From positions 1 to 64,000 of the forward strand of contig JASWJB010000146.1 of NCBI GenBank assembly GCA_032433595.1: DNA of 64,000 nt, written 5' to 3'. A model generated the notes under the pieces. That model was given only the letters and a program-made list of their open reading frames with translations, ran no database searches and was not told the origin of the DNA. This DNA comes from Conoideocrella luteorostrata. Taxonomy: Eukaryota; Ascomycota; Sordariomycetes; Hypocreales; Clavicipitaceae. Of this stretch, positions 1 through 10,037 are shown piece after piece; positions within the stretch are counted from its first letter, which is position 1; the number at the start of each line of letters is the position of its first letter. The position numbers and the translations under genes were made by a program.

Positions 1-1276
1 TGAAAGTGACCAACGGGACGGACCAGCCCAAAGCGAAGGCCTGACAGGTGTTGACTGTCCCTCGGTTCTAAATGCCGCAATAAATCCGAGCATTAAAGCA
101 AAACAATCCCTTCCTCCAACAGAGAGCGGTCTTGCTTATACCAATAATACCGACTTCGATTTTCCTCTGGACCAAGGTGCTACTAAGATGAGCGCAAGAG
201 ACCAGCACAAAGTAAGCATCTGGTGGGGTGAGTGGTCATCTTCTGCTGGCCCAAGCCAATTAGGCGTTGAAACTTCCGACAACGAAGCCAATATGCCAGA
301 AACCGGAACCAAGGGCAACAATGCTTGTCTACTCAAAGGCAAGACGGCGGAAAATACTATTGTTGTCACAACCTCAATCAAGCAGGTTGTTGACTTCGGA
401 AATGGAACGACAACGATGCCAGAGATTAGAACTGAGATCAAAGCGTCAGTGACTGGACATGACAACAAGGCAATGTCGACGCAGTGCACTCAAAGTGACG
501 CTACGCGGTCATGGCCACCTCCTGCCGATCCGAACAGCCTTCTTTCTCAAGAGTTGCCAGAGGCAAATTGTGACGATACTGATTGGGTTCATGTCAAAGA
601 TGAGAAACACACGATACATGCTTCTAGCGACTCTGAACAATCAGACTCTTCATCTGGATCGCTGTCACCTGCACGGACAGATTCTGGCTCTGAGTACAAT
701 CCTAACGACCCTAAAATATATGGAGAGCCCGCGGAAAGCATAGACTCTTATGGCATTAAAGTCTATTCTGCTGATGTTTTCTTTCGCAAACCTGAAAATG
801 AGAGCGAGTCTGAGGATAAAGTAGAAAAGCCAACCACTCCTGGTGCTGAGACTTCCGCTGGAGTTCATCAAGGACCATTCATAGCTTTGTCTAACGAATC
901 GCCCAGTAGTGATGGCTTTCATAAAGTCAAAAAGCTTGCGACTAGCACAGATACTCTTTTCCTCCAGGCTTTTCCGGCCCAAAATCTCCCAGGGGCTGTT
1001 GAGGGCTGGGATTTTGTTAATGTCACTGAGACGCCTTGCAACAGTAATGCTTCTAAGGCCGAGGAAAAGCAGATTGCACTTGGAGATGAGTTTCAGGAAG
1101 GTAACCTGCAGAAGGAGGGTGCCAGCGGTTCGTTTGGTAAACTGAACGAGAGTGATGCGTGTACAGGTCTTCCACCCTATAACGGTAATTCTATTCCACA
1201 TAGCATTGCAGGGTCAGTCCTTCCCATTCGAATGTTGGATTGCTTTGGTGGATCCGCAAACACATCCCATGAATAG
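1..1276 (+). CDS. 3' part of a hypothetical Ser/acidic-rich protein (5' end outside window)
   Basis: The frame is open from base 2 to the TAG at 1274-1276, so the gene starts left of the window; the ATG at 188 is simply the first Met inside it. The visible ~424 residues are low in hydrophobics, rich in Ser, Glu, Asp, Asn and Thr, and look disordered. No domain was recognised. Two short hydrophobic islands in acidic context, DDTDWVHV and EGWDFVNV, stand out and fit the W-x-x-[LIV] form of Atg8-interacting motifs; this role is inference only. No intron signal is needed in the visible part. It could be the C-terminal tail of a larger scaffold or regulatory protein. Confidence 0.6.
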   Translation, partial: ESDQRDGPAQSEGLTGVDCPSVLNAAINPSIKAKQSLPPTESGLAYTNNTDFDFPLDQGATKMSARDQHKVSIWWGEWSSSAGPSQLGVETSDNEANMPETGTKGNNACLLKGKTAENTIVVTTSIKQVVDFGNGTTTMPEIRTEIKASVTGHDNKAMSTQCTQSDATRSWPPPADPNSLLSQELPEANCDDTDWVHVKDEKHTIHASSDSEQSDSSSGSLSPARTDSGSEYNPNDPKIYGEPAESIDSYGIKVYSADVFFRKPENESESEDKVEKPTTPGAETSAGVHQGPFIALSNESPSSDGFHKVKKLATSTDTLFLQAFPAQNLPGAVEGWDFVNVTETPCNSNASKAEEKQIALGDEFQEGNLQKEGASGSFGKLNESDACTGLPPYNGNSIPHSIAGSVLPIRMLDCFGGSANTSHE

Positions 1277-2259
1277 GTCCACAATGGCAGTTCGCAGCCA
1301 TCTAACCTCAAATAACTGGTCCTCTTAGTCGTCACGATACTATATTGGGAAAGGAAGGCAGGTCTTGCAGAGATTAATTTTGCTGTAACACCAATTACTC
1401 TCATTCTGCGCGGATAATTTTCAGTTTTTTTTTTCTCCTTCTCTCTTTTCTTCTTCTGTTTTAGGTTGGAGTCAAAAGACTCCACCTCAGTGTCAAGTCA
1501 CGCGCTGCTTCCGTTGATAGTGAACAGTTTTAACGGCCATGCTTTGAGTCTTTTCAGGCGTCCTCTCATTTAATAGCACACATCTTCTGCACAACCAATA
1601 GGGTCCACTGACATTGTTGGAGGTGCACAACGAACAGTAAATAGGTTGCTAATAGATTCCCGATGAACCTAATTCCGCAGAGTGATCGGGGCGAGATTTG
1701 GTGATGACACAATCTTAATTGAAAGGCAATTCCACGAGAGATGCAACTGTAGACGCGGGTACCAGATCATTGACAGCGCACGCATGCACACTTCAGCAAT
1801 GGACGTATGGATGCATTTGATGATCGGCGTCATGGATTACGTGCCGCACTCATTATGTACGTCTGGGCAGGATACCGTGTCAGTTTTGCTGCGTATTATT
1901 CGAGACTTGCTACGGAAGTGAGGCAAAAGCGCCAGAAGTCCAGGGATCGGGCTCGTCACAAATCAACAAAACCTGGCAAGAATGCGACCAAGAAAGCAAT
2001 TCATCGCGGGGCAAAAAGAGGGCGCCCGGAGAAAATCGTACGCCACAATGCACGTGTCGAGAGCATTGTGGTGAGTAAGCGGTCCATTTGATGGTGAATA
2101 AGTAGATACTGAATCTTGTGAGAGGGAAGCAATAACCACAGACTGACAGTGTTGCTATTTCGTCTTGCGCTGGTGCGCCGTAAATACGGGCTACGCACTA
2201 TACTAGTAACCATTGCTCTGTAATTTCCAGGGCCACAGACACTTTACGTGACTGCTGTA
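1277..2259. other. Intergenic, no supported gene
   Basis: Contains a pyrimidine-rich tract near 1427-1460. Short open frames at 1682-1921 and 1807-2091 (the latter Lys/Arg-rich) have no recognisable family and no splice context, so I do not call them genes. Confidence 0.5.
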
Positions 2260-3115
2260 GGTACCAGCAGCCAATACCTAAAACTATTATTAGCTGCTAG
2301 CCAGCTTGTCACGGAATCGGTGTGGCCTACAAAATCAGGGCGCCAGCTACCAGTACCAGCAGGCTTAGAGATTGGTTAGTACCAGCAACCCCGCAAGCGC
2401 TGCTGCAGAGCGCTGGAACCCTGACTGCTGGCACCCTGAAGGTTCCAGTAGCTACGGAGGGCGAGCTACTAGTACCCAAGCAGTTTTCGTTACTAGCAGC
2501 CGAAAATGCTAGTAGCCCAGTGCGCCCGGCTACTAGTCCCCTGACGGTTCCAGTAACCGCCCGTCGCCTCATGCTAGTAACAAATGCTGGTGGTAACAGT
2601 CTGGTAGCGACTGCTGGTAACAATGGGCCTACCACCCACTGGATGCCAGTAACCCTTGAACCCTTAATACTGGTCACTTCGGGATGCTGGTAACCAAACA
2701 GCTCTAGTTACCAGCACCTCTGCAGACACTACTTACTGGTACCTTGAGGTTGCTAGGAACTATGCCCGAGAGGGTGCCAGTATCTGAGAGGTTCCAGTAA
2801 CCGCCCAGGCCAAGGTGCTAGTAACTGCAGATACTGGTAGCGATCGACTAGCGTCTGCCAGTAACTGCTTGAAGTAGCCCAATAATCTGCCAGTAACCCT
2901 CTATATGAGCTACTGGTCGCCTGCGGTTGAATGCTGGGTGGAGTATTAGTTACCAGTCACAAGCTATGTGGCCGCTGATTGTGACCAGTAACCGAGATGA
3001 ATGCGGCCGCAATGGCCCACCCCAGCGGTTAGCGGTCACAACTGTGGAGGATGTACGCTGTTGCCTGGTTACTAGCACCATGACGTGCTGTACCTACAGA
3101 TACCAGTAGCCGCCC
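2260..3115. repeat. Field of interspersed CCAGTAAC / TACTGGTA-type motifs
   Basis: About 850 bp in which short words such as CCAGTAAC, CTAGTAAC, GCTGGTAAC and TACTGGTA recur every 20-60 bp in both orientations. I see roughly ten CCAGTA cores and several TACTGG cores. A 17-bp word, GGTTCCAGTAACCGCCC, occurs at 2546-2562 and again at 2790-2806, with a near copy at about 3100. Spacing is irregular, so this is not a simple tandem array. Because few stops arise, 110-120 codon frames open on both strands (2322-2693 plus, 2327-2677 minus); these look like by-products. Function unknown. Confidence 0.6.
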
Positions 3116-4031
3116 GTCTGGAGCTGATCACACATGGCGGGCGTGTGAGGACTGCCGTTGCCCGCTATAACTTGTGGATTAGTGGTAACTCTGGGGCTGA
3201 GTCTCAGTTCCCCATGGAACTGCATGGGCCGGCGGCAAGTGACTGGTAGCCTCTGTCGTTTTGGTCTCATGCAGCAGAAAACGATTTTCAGTCCCTTGCA
3301 AGAGCGATCGAAATTAAATGTTGATAAAGACGAGCATTAGGATGTTGTCGGATTGAGCGGATTGGAGATAGGATTCGAGCCTTGATGATGATGATGATGA
3401 TGAGGATGATGATGTTAGGTTTAAATTGTATCGCTTTCATCCCCTCCAAAATGCACCAATTTATACCCCTCACGAAACGTGGCTTTTCCTTCGTAGTGTA
3501 TCTGCCTGAGGCATTTTGAGCAGCGTCTCCAGCCTCCTTAATTTCCAGTTATATCTCCACTAATGAGCAAACAGGCTGGTCCACACGGGGTTTCTGTTTT
3601 GGCTCCCAACGCGCACCAAGTTCAATGCCCCCCACTGACGGTATTTACATAAACATCCATAGGAAGTTATCTGGCAATGAAAAAGCTGTCGTTTCCCCAC
3701 GCACTCGACATTTCCATTGTCCAAATTTGCGGAGGAGGCTTGTACTCTAGGCAAGTTTAGTTTTATGTCTGCAAAGTTCGGATGAGGTTAAACAGCGACT
3801 GTGCGCGTGGCAGTTCAGTGCTGTATTAATTCAATCTTGATGTATCAACGATCACAGAGGTGCGCACTTTCTCGCAGCCTACTGCTTAACATCACAAGGG
3901 TGGAAAGTGGACAAACACTGTTCATGTTACATTGCATGTGATTTTTTTTTTTTTTTCGGGTTTTGAGAAAGAGCTAGAGATATAATCTATATACACAAAT
4001 CCAATCGGTACATTGTCGTGGTGCGAGAAAC
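3116..4031. other. Intergenic with a GAT microsatellite and a poly-T run
   Basis: Holds the trinucleotide tract at 3384-3414 and a T run near 3943-3956. No supported gene. The ~50 bp to the left of 4032 resemble the sequence downstream of the paralogous gene at 7562-8252, so the duplicated block extends slightly past the stop codon. Confidence 0.5.
3384..3414. repeat. (GAT)n microsatellite
   Basis: About ten GAT units with one GAG interruption, directly visible. Confidence 0.9.
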
Positions 4032-4722
4032 TCAGACGGGAAACACCGCGGTGTCGCCTAAAGTCAGACGGCATGCGCAAACGGCTTCGCGAGCAACATG
4101 TTCCAAAAATCCGACCCTAACTGAGAAATCTTTTCTATGTGGCTAATGTCAGGGGCAAATTTGGTATTTGGGCGTAAGATACATACATCTTCGTTTCAGC
4201 CTGATCAGAATATGCAAATGGCAGGAACATTGATCCTCCAAAAAAGACTGACTGACGTTTAGCCCATCGCATACGAAGATAAACGTCATTTCGGGAAACT
4301 CGCCCCCCTATAGCCCTGACGTATGTATCTAGGAGAACAGCCGAGAGGTTTTTGCCTGGGTTACCTGGAAGCCGTTCGATGCGTCTGCGATTTGCAAGGA
4401 TCTGTTCCGCGGAGGCTAGAACTCTTGCCAATTGCTGATAAGCAAGTCGGCGCTGCCAGTAGAGCGTGGCTTCATTCTCGATTATATTGTCCAACATAAG
4501 GAGGGCATTTTCGACGTCAGGTATGGTCGTGACTGCTAGCAGTGCTGTGTCCAACACCATTGTCGACCAGAATTTATGAATTTCGTCGAATTGAGTTTGA
4601 AAATCCGGCCATGCATTTTTACGTATCAGTGGTTGCAGCAGTGACATTTGCTCAGCAGTCAACCCATCCGGATTGAGTGTAACGCTAGAATTGCTTGCTT
4701 GAGTAATTGCGTGGGATTCCAT
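4032..4722 (-). CDS. Hypothetical protein, paralog A of an inverted gene pair (212 aa)
   Basis: CDS complement(join(4032..4134,4187..4722)). Exon 1 gives 178 codons plus two bases. The intron starts GTATGT (4186) and ends ATAG (4135), and exon 2 encodes 33 further residues to a TGA at 4032-4034. Intron phase, exon lengths and total length (212 aa) are identical to the gene at 7562-8252, which strongly supports the model. Shared blocks include LTAEQ, PLIRKNAW, YWQRRLAY, RMRWAKRQS and FLEH. The protein is mainly helical in appearance, with no signal peptide or membrane segment. I recognise no family. A short out-of-frame ATG lies 8 bp before the start. The gene is divergent from its paralog, with tandem repeats between them. 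Confidence 0.7.
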
Positions 4723-5098
4723 GTTGACATGTGTGTTTAACTTCTAACTGTAAATAGACGACAACGAGCGGTATTTATGACTACGGCAAGATAATTGTCG
4801 GTTTTTTTTTTTGGAACGTATTTTAGCCGGGCGGTATTAAATTTAACACAGGATCCTTTATTTAAGAGCATGAAATTTAATCACGAATCTTATGTTGCCC
4901 CAGCGGCGGAAAACTCATCCAACCGCCGTCGCGTGACGTACTTCAACAAACCCCCCTGAGAATGGAGATGCCCCTCAAAGCCTTGAGAGACTCTCAGAGC
5001 TTTCGCCTATGCTTTTTGTCTTTGCACGATGCAATAGAATGATGGTGGATATGGTTTCGTGGAATTAGTGCGACGGATGCGAATTATTAACGTTAATG
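4723..5098. other. Intergenic upstream of paralog A
   Basis: Contains an A/T-rich stretch with a T run at 4801-4812 (an A run on the gene strand, about 85 bp upstream of the start). Probable promoter of the gene at 4722; nothing else recognised. Confidence 0.4.
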
Positions 5099-5208
5099 GA
5101 CACGCTAATTTACGCAGATGGGCACGCTAATTTAAGCCGACGAACACGCTGATTTACGCTGATGGGCACGCTAATTTAAGCCGACGAACACGCTAATCCA
5201 CGCTGACG
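5099..5208. repeat. 22-bp tandem repeat, about 5 copies (44-bp higher-order unit)
   Basis: Units of the form CACGCTAATTTAAGCCGACG alternate with CACGCTAATTTACGCTGATG, giving a 44-bp higher-order period. The sequence is visibly periodic over 110 bp. Confidence 0.8.
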
Positions 5209-5778
5209 GTAAGAGGTCAAGGAGCTGATTAGACCTGGTGTTGATGGAAGATTCTTTCTAATCTTGTTGACGAATGCTACTAGCCAACGAAAGTGCAGTT
5301 TGGTGTTCGTCTAGTTGCCCAAATAGCGGTACTCATAGCTACTATAATGATTCATGAGCCGGGCATGGTTTCTTATCTTTATAGACTGTCAAATAGAAGA
5401 GTTCATGGCAGATATTTCTTTGTACAACGCCGCGTAGGGTACTGTGTAGCACCATGAGCTCTGTGTAGCGCCTGGGACTGACGGTAATATATTCCCAAAA
5501 ATGGGATGATGGACCTCGATGGTGATGGGCTCGCATCTCTCGCCAGAGCTTTTTATTCTTACGCGGCATCCAATGTGTGATTGGACAGCAGCAGTCACAT
5601 ATCTGGACTCAGTGCTTTGGAGTGGATGGAAGACATCTCTCCCTACCCGCATGATAAGACAACATCTCATCAGCGCGAGTGAAGGAAGAGTATGGGGAAA
5701 ACGGAAAGACCGTAGCCAAGTGAAAGAAAGACCGGACGTGGCCAAAGAGAAACGTAGGGTAAGGCCCACGGCCAAAGT

Positions 5779-6500
5779 GGATAAGCCAAAGAGAGGATGA
5801 GGATGAGGATGAAAGGAAAGACCCGCAGCCACATGGATGAGCCAAAGAGAGGATGAGGATGAGGATGGAGGAAGACCCATAACCCAAATGGATGAGCCAA
5901 AGAGAGGATGAGGATGAGGATGGAGGAAGACCCATAACCCAAATGGATGAGCCAAAGAGAGGATGAGGATAAGGATGAAGGGAAAGACCCGTAGCCAGAT
6001 GGATGAGCCAAAGAGAGGATGGGGATGAGGATGAAGGGAAAGACCCGTAGCCAGATGGATGAGCCAAAGAGAGGATGGGGATGCAGGGAAAGGGGACAGC
6101 GAAAGGGGGCAGCGAAAGGGAGCAGCGAAAGGGGACAGCGAAAGGGGGCAGCGAAAGGGGGCAGCGAAAGGGAGCAGCGAAAGGGGACAGCGAAAGGGAG
6201 CAGCGAAAGGGGGCAGCGAAAGGGGGCAGCGAAAGGAGAAGATGAGGATGTAACCGCTACAGCCAAGGACCCGTAACTCAAATGGATGAGCCAAACAGAG
6301 GATGAGGATGAAGATGAGGATGGAGCAAGACCCGCAACCAAAATGGATGAGCCAATGAGAGGATGAGGATGCAGGGAAATCCCGCAACCGAAGTGGAGCA
6401 GCCAAAGTGGATGAACCAAAGAGAAGATGAGGTGTAGGGAAAGACCGCAAGACTCGTAGCCAAAGTGGGTGAGGACGTAGGGGAAGGCCGTAGCCAAGTG
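5779..6500. repeat. 56-bp minisatellite, interrupted by a 13-bp array
   Basis: The phrase GGATGAGCCAAAGAGAGGAT recurs at about 5779, 5833, 5889, 5946, 6001 and 6057 (period 54-57 bp). After the internal 13-bp array, more diverged copies follow at about 6283, 6342 and 6410. Neighbouring copies in the left block are nearly identical, which suggests recent homogenisation. The minus-strand open frame of 393 codons across 5389-6570 is an effect of the repeat, full of repeated HPHPLFGSS-like blocks, and is not called as a gene. Confidence 0.85.
6088..6237. repeat. 13-bp tandem repeat (CAGCGAAAGGGRV), about 11 copies
   Basis: Perfectly spaced 13-bp units CAGCGAAAGGGGG, CAGCGAAAGGGAG and CAGCGAAAGGGGA lie inside the 56-bp array. 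Since 13 is not a multiple of 3, the reading frame cycles every 39 bp and no stop arises, giving short spurious plus-strand frames with a 13-residue period. Confidence 0.9.
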
Positions 6501-6894
6501 GATGAGCGGTTGGACAGCGGCTGTTAGAGTGAGTGACTAGGGATCTTATAAAGCTTTTGAAGATCGTCAATAATGTTACTTACTCGGCAGAGACATCCAC
6601 CAACATGATTGGATCATCAACATGAGTAGAGCGCTGGTGTGGGTGGAAAGCATCCGCCACCGTGATTGGAGGGAGACTTCCAGGCGCAATATTCTTACTC
6701 TCATCCACAAGAGTCTGAGCCCTGTCACTTTAGTGTGAGAAAGTCAGCGGCTACAATAGTCTGTTCAAGTCCTCATCTGCAGCGAGGTCTTCCCCCAATG
6801 AAGGTCCTTGAAGCAAGGTCCCCCATCCACAGAGAAGCCCGACCGCGGCGGGGTCCTCCCGTAGTAATGTCCCACTGTAGCGAAGTCCTGCCGC

Positions 6895-7399
6895 AGAGAA
6901 GCCCCATCCGCAGCAGAGAAGCCCCATCCGCAGAGCTGCCCATCCACAGAGCTGTCCATCCGCAGAGAAGCCCATCCGCAGAGAAGCCCCATCCACAGAG
7001 CTGTCCATCCACAGAGCTGTCCATCCACAGAGCTGTCCATCCACAGAGCTGTCCATCCACAGAGCTGTCCATCCACAGAGCTGTCCATCCACAGAGCTGT
7101 CCATCCACAGAGCTGCCCATCCACAGAGCTGCCCATCCACAGAGCTGCCCATCCACAGAGCTGTCCATACACAGAGCTGCCCATCCACAGAGCTGCCCAT
7201 CCACAGAGCTGTCCATACACAGAGCTGCCCATCCACAGAGCTGCCCATCCACAGAGCTGCCCATACACAGAGCTGTCCATCCACAGAGCTGCCCATCCAC
7301 AGAGCTGCCCATCCACAGAGCTGTCCATCCACAGAGCTGTCCATCCACAGAGCTGTCCATCCACAGAGCTGTCCATCCACAGAGCTGTCCATCCACAGT
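6895..7399. repeat. 16-bp tandem repeat (CCATCCACAGAGCTGT), about 28 units
   Basis: From about 6940 the units follow CCATCCACAGAGCTGY with only Y and an occasional C-to-A change varying; 6895-6940 holds degenerate edge copies. Because 16 is not a multiple of 3 and the unit has no stop in any frame, open frames of over 200 codons exist on both strands (plus 6666-7406; minus 6751-7392, 6765-7376 and 6773-7396). None has other gene signals. The array ends about 160 bp before the start of the gene at 7562. Confidence 0.9.
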
Positions 7400-7561
7400 G
7401 GTTTAAATTAAATGCCTACACACAGAAAAGCAAACGTCTAATTTTAATATCGCCATCCTAAATAGACCGCGTCCCAATATCTATTGATCATGCACCGGCC
7501 GTAGTTATAAGTATCGTCGCCAATCATTCCCTTAGATGGCTGTTGGGTAAGCCGTGCGACC

Positions 7562-8252
7562 ATGGAAGTCCAGACTAGCATCGCGATAGACAATTCAAGC
7601 GTCATGCCCATTTCAACCGGTTTGACTGCGGAACAAAGTTCCCTGCTTTTTCCACTGATCCGAAAAAATGCATGGTTAGACTTTGAAAATAATTTCGAGC
7701 AAATACTTGATTTCTGGTCGAATCTTGTACTCGATGCATCGCTGTTAGGCGAAACTGCATCCATAAGTGACCTCGAGAAGGTGCTCTTGATGTTGGACAA
7801 TTTAATCACGGATGAAACTTCACCCTATTGGCAGCGCCGACTTGCCTACAATCAACTAGCAACAGTGGTAGCATCAACTGAACAGACTTCCAGAGAGCAC
7901 TGGCACATCGAAGTCCAGGGCAGACCAAGCCCCAGACTCACCACTATTGTCATCGATGCTTATGTCAGGGCACTAGAGGGACGAATCTCCCGAAACGATG
8001 TTCGTCTTCGTATGCGATGGGCTAAACGCCAGTCAAGTCTTTTTGGCGGAGACTTGTTTTTGCTTTTTGCGTACTCTGAACAGGCTGAGGCAAAGACGTA
8101 AGTATTATATGTTTTGAATAACAGAATTGTCCTAACATTGGCCGTATAGGAAAGATTTCTCTGTCACAATTGACTTCTTAGAGCATATATCTCGCGAAGC
8201 CAGTCGAGCGTGTTGTCTGGCTTTGGGCGACAGCGCAGTGTTTCCCATATAA
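7562..8252 (+). CDS. Hypothetical protein, paralog B of an inverted gene pair (212 aa)
   Basis: CDS join(7562..8097,8150..8252). The ATG sits in the good context CGACCATGG. Exon 1 ends at a GTAAGT donor (8098), the acceptor is GTATAG (8149), and exon 2 runs to TAA at 8250-8252 with the ending AVFPI. Exon lengths (536 and 103 nt) and intron phase 2 match paralog A exactly. The proteins share PLIRKNAW, YWQRRLAY, RMRWAKRQS and the exon-2 block KDFSV..FLEH..REA. No domain, signal peptide or membrane helix is seen. Similarity continues just past the stop (TTTCTCRCACCAC), so the duplication included the 3' flank. Function unknown; retention of both frames argues they are, or recently were, functional. 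Confidence 0.7.
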
Positions 8253-10037
8253 GTTTCTCACACCACAAGAGTATACCGATTAGAACCTTAGTTTAAACAG
8301 ATAATCTCATCCCTCTTTTCTAAGATCACAAAGGACACAAACAAACCACACGCAGTGTAGCATTTAATCGAGCTCACAGCATTGACGCTGTCAAATCGCC
8401 TCTACCAGCTCCACTCCAAACGTGAACACGGCCCGCCCACCTTTCTTTCAGCAAGCCTTGTGCAAGTATACGCCTCTGTAATCGTTGAGACATCGAGATC
8501 AAATCAATAGAGCACTGACGTGTGTACTTCATACACAATAATGATGCGATATCTTAATGGTCTGGGTGAACAATTTGTATTCTAGAGCCGAGGTGCAGAG
8601 AACAGAAAGTCAAATTGTATGACTGCGTTACTGTTCGAAGCTTTCAGTAGGTATCTATTTTTGGGTTTTGTTAACCGCTGAGGCGAATGGAATTAGAGCA
8701 GTGGGCCCCGTGATATCTAGCCATCATAGCGGTTGCATTTAGCGCATCAATTATGTTGTTGTTTTCCCAACTCATCACGCGAAGCTGCAGAGCGTTTCCA
8801 AAGTTTCCTACAGCCTAATCCGCATTTTAGGCGCTCTTGTTGTACACGCGATCTTGCATTTGAGCGGAAGGGTTAGCGCGCAGTCATGGTGCGGAGTGGC
8901 CTTCGCGAAAGCGGCGTCGGTTTGGGAAGTCTCTGACTCGTTCATCCGTGTAACCGCCGTGCCTGATCTTTTTTTTTTGGTCCTTTCTATCTAATCTAGC
9001 TGCGACACTTGGTAACTGATTCTTTCGCTACTTGTTTTTTGTGTGCCATTGCCAATTTAAAAGCGGTCTATTTTAGCTGCGACAGTGGTAGGCTGTATTT
9101 AATTTAGCTACCATCTGTTAAGTTAGGCTGCGTTTGCTATGTTCTTAAGTAAGCGGCGCTGCGCTTGGCTGCGCTTTATTTAGCATTTAGCTGTTGGTTA
9201 ATTGAACTGCGACGGCACTGTTTGAAATTTAATAGTGGTCCGCTTGGCTGCGCTTCATTTGGCTACTCTCTCTCCACTGGGTTTTGTACTGCACGCGCTC
9301 CATCTGGTTGCTTCAAGAGCAAGAATTTGACCTATTTACTTTTTTGTGCTCACCTTAAGCAGCATCATACTGCAATGTTGTCACTTCATGTTCACCAGTA
9401 CGAGTTTTGGCAGAGCTCCCAATGCTCAGCATACAAGTTGCGTACACGTTGAAATACGTAGGTTCTAATGGCGCTGCCCCAGTGTACGAATAAGTGGTCC
9501 AGGCTTAAGCATAAAGACAACTGAACAGCGCCTTCCCAGCAACAATCAAGGTTTTACATCCAAAGCCAGAGGGACAAAATGCAGTAACGCGCAGCAATTG
9601 ATCCAATTGACAAGTTTTGCAGACGTTTTACTCTGCTATCTTTGCACGATGAAACGGGGGCGGCCCAACACAGATTGTAAATCCGCGAGTTTCTCCACGG
9701 CGCCAACCCTCCAAAGCACTTCCGGACCTAACAAAAAAGAAAAAAGTTCGAGGCCAAGCCTCACACCGCCCAGTTCGACCGGGACGGAGATGTTATAATG
9801 ACAACACATCCTGCAGGCATGTTAACCTTATTCCAAGCCATCATTAGTCCAATCATAATTGAAGCTATTATCTGATAGGATATGCACTAAATGAGTTTTA
9901 TCATGCCGTCGACTATGCCGTTAATTCATTAGACGTAGAGAAGCGACCTGGCCTGCAGGCTGCCGTTATAAACCGCCGAAACTTTTAATAACTACTCAAA
10001 TTCATACCGACCAGAACATCATTAACTGACAAACTGG
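8253..10037. other. Long intergenic stretch with degenerate TTTAGCTGCGAC-like repeats
   Basis: Between about 8990 and 9260 the words TTTAGCTGCG, GGCTGCGCTT and TAGCTGCGAC recur irregularly, as in a decayed repeat. A short frame at 9165-9452 is made of this repeat. A frame at 9598-9798 contains an RGRP tetrapeptide but has no other support. No gene is called. Confidence 0.45.

Noticed and set aside
2322..2693. 123-codon plus and 116-codon minus frames
   Set aside because: Lie on opposite strands of the same motif field and reflect its low stop content.
5389..6570. 393-codon minus-strand frame rich in HPHPLFGSS and SLAHP blocks
   Set aside because: It follows the 56-bp and 13-bp arrays exactly; the repeated peptides are the translated repeat and overlapping frames are equally open.
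6666..7406. Frames of 203-246 codons on both strands (HPQSCPSTELSIHRAV and CGWTALWMDSSVDGQL periods)
   Set aside because: All are translations of a stop-free 16-bp repeat; no splice, start or family evidence.
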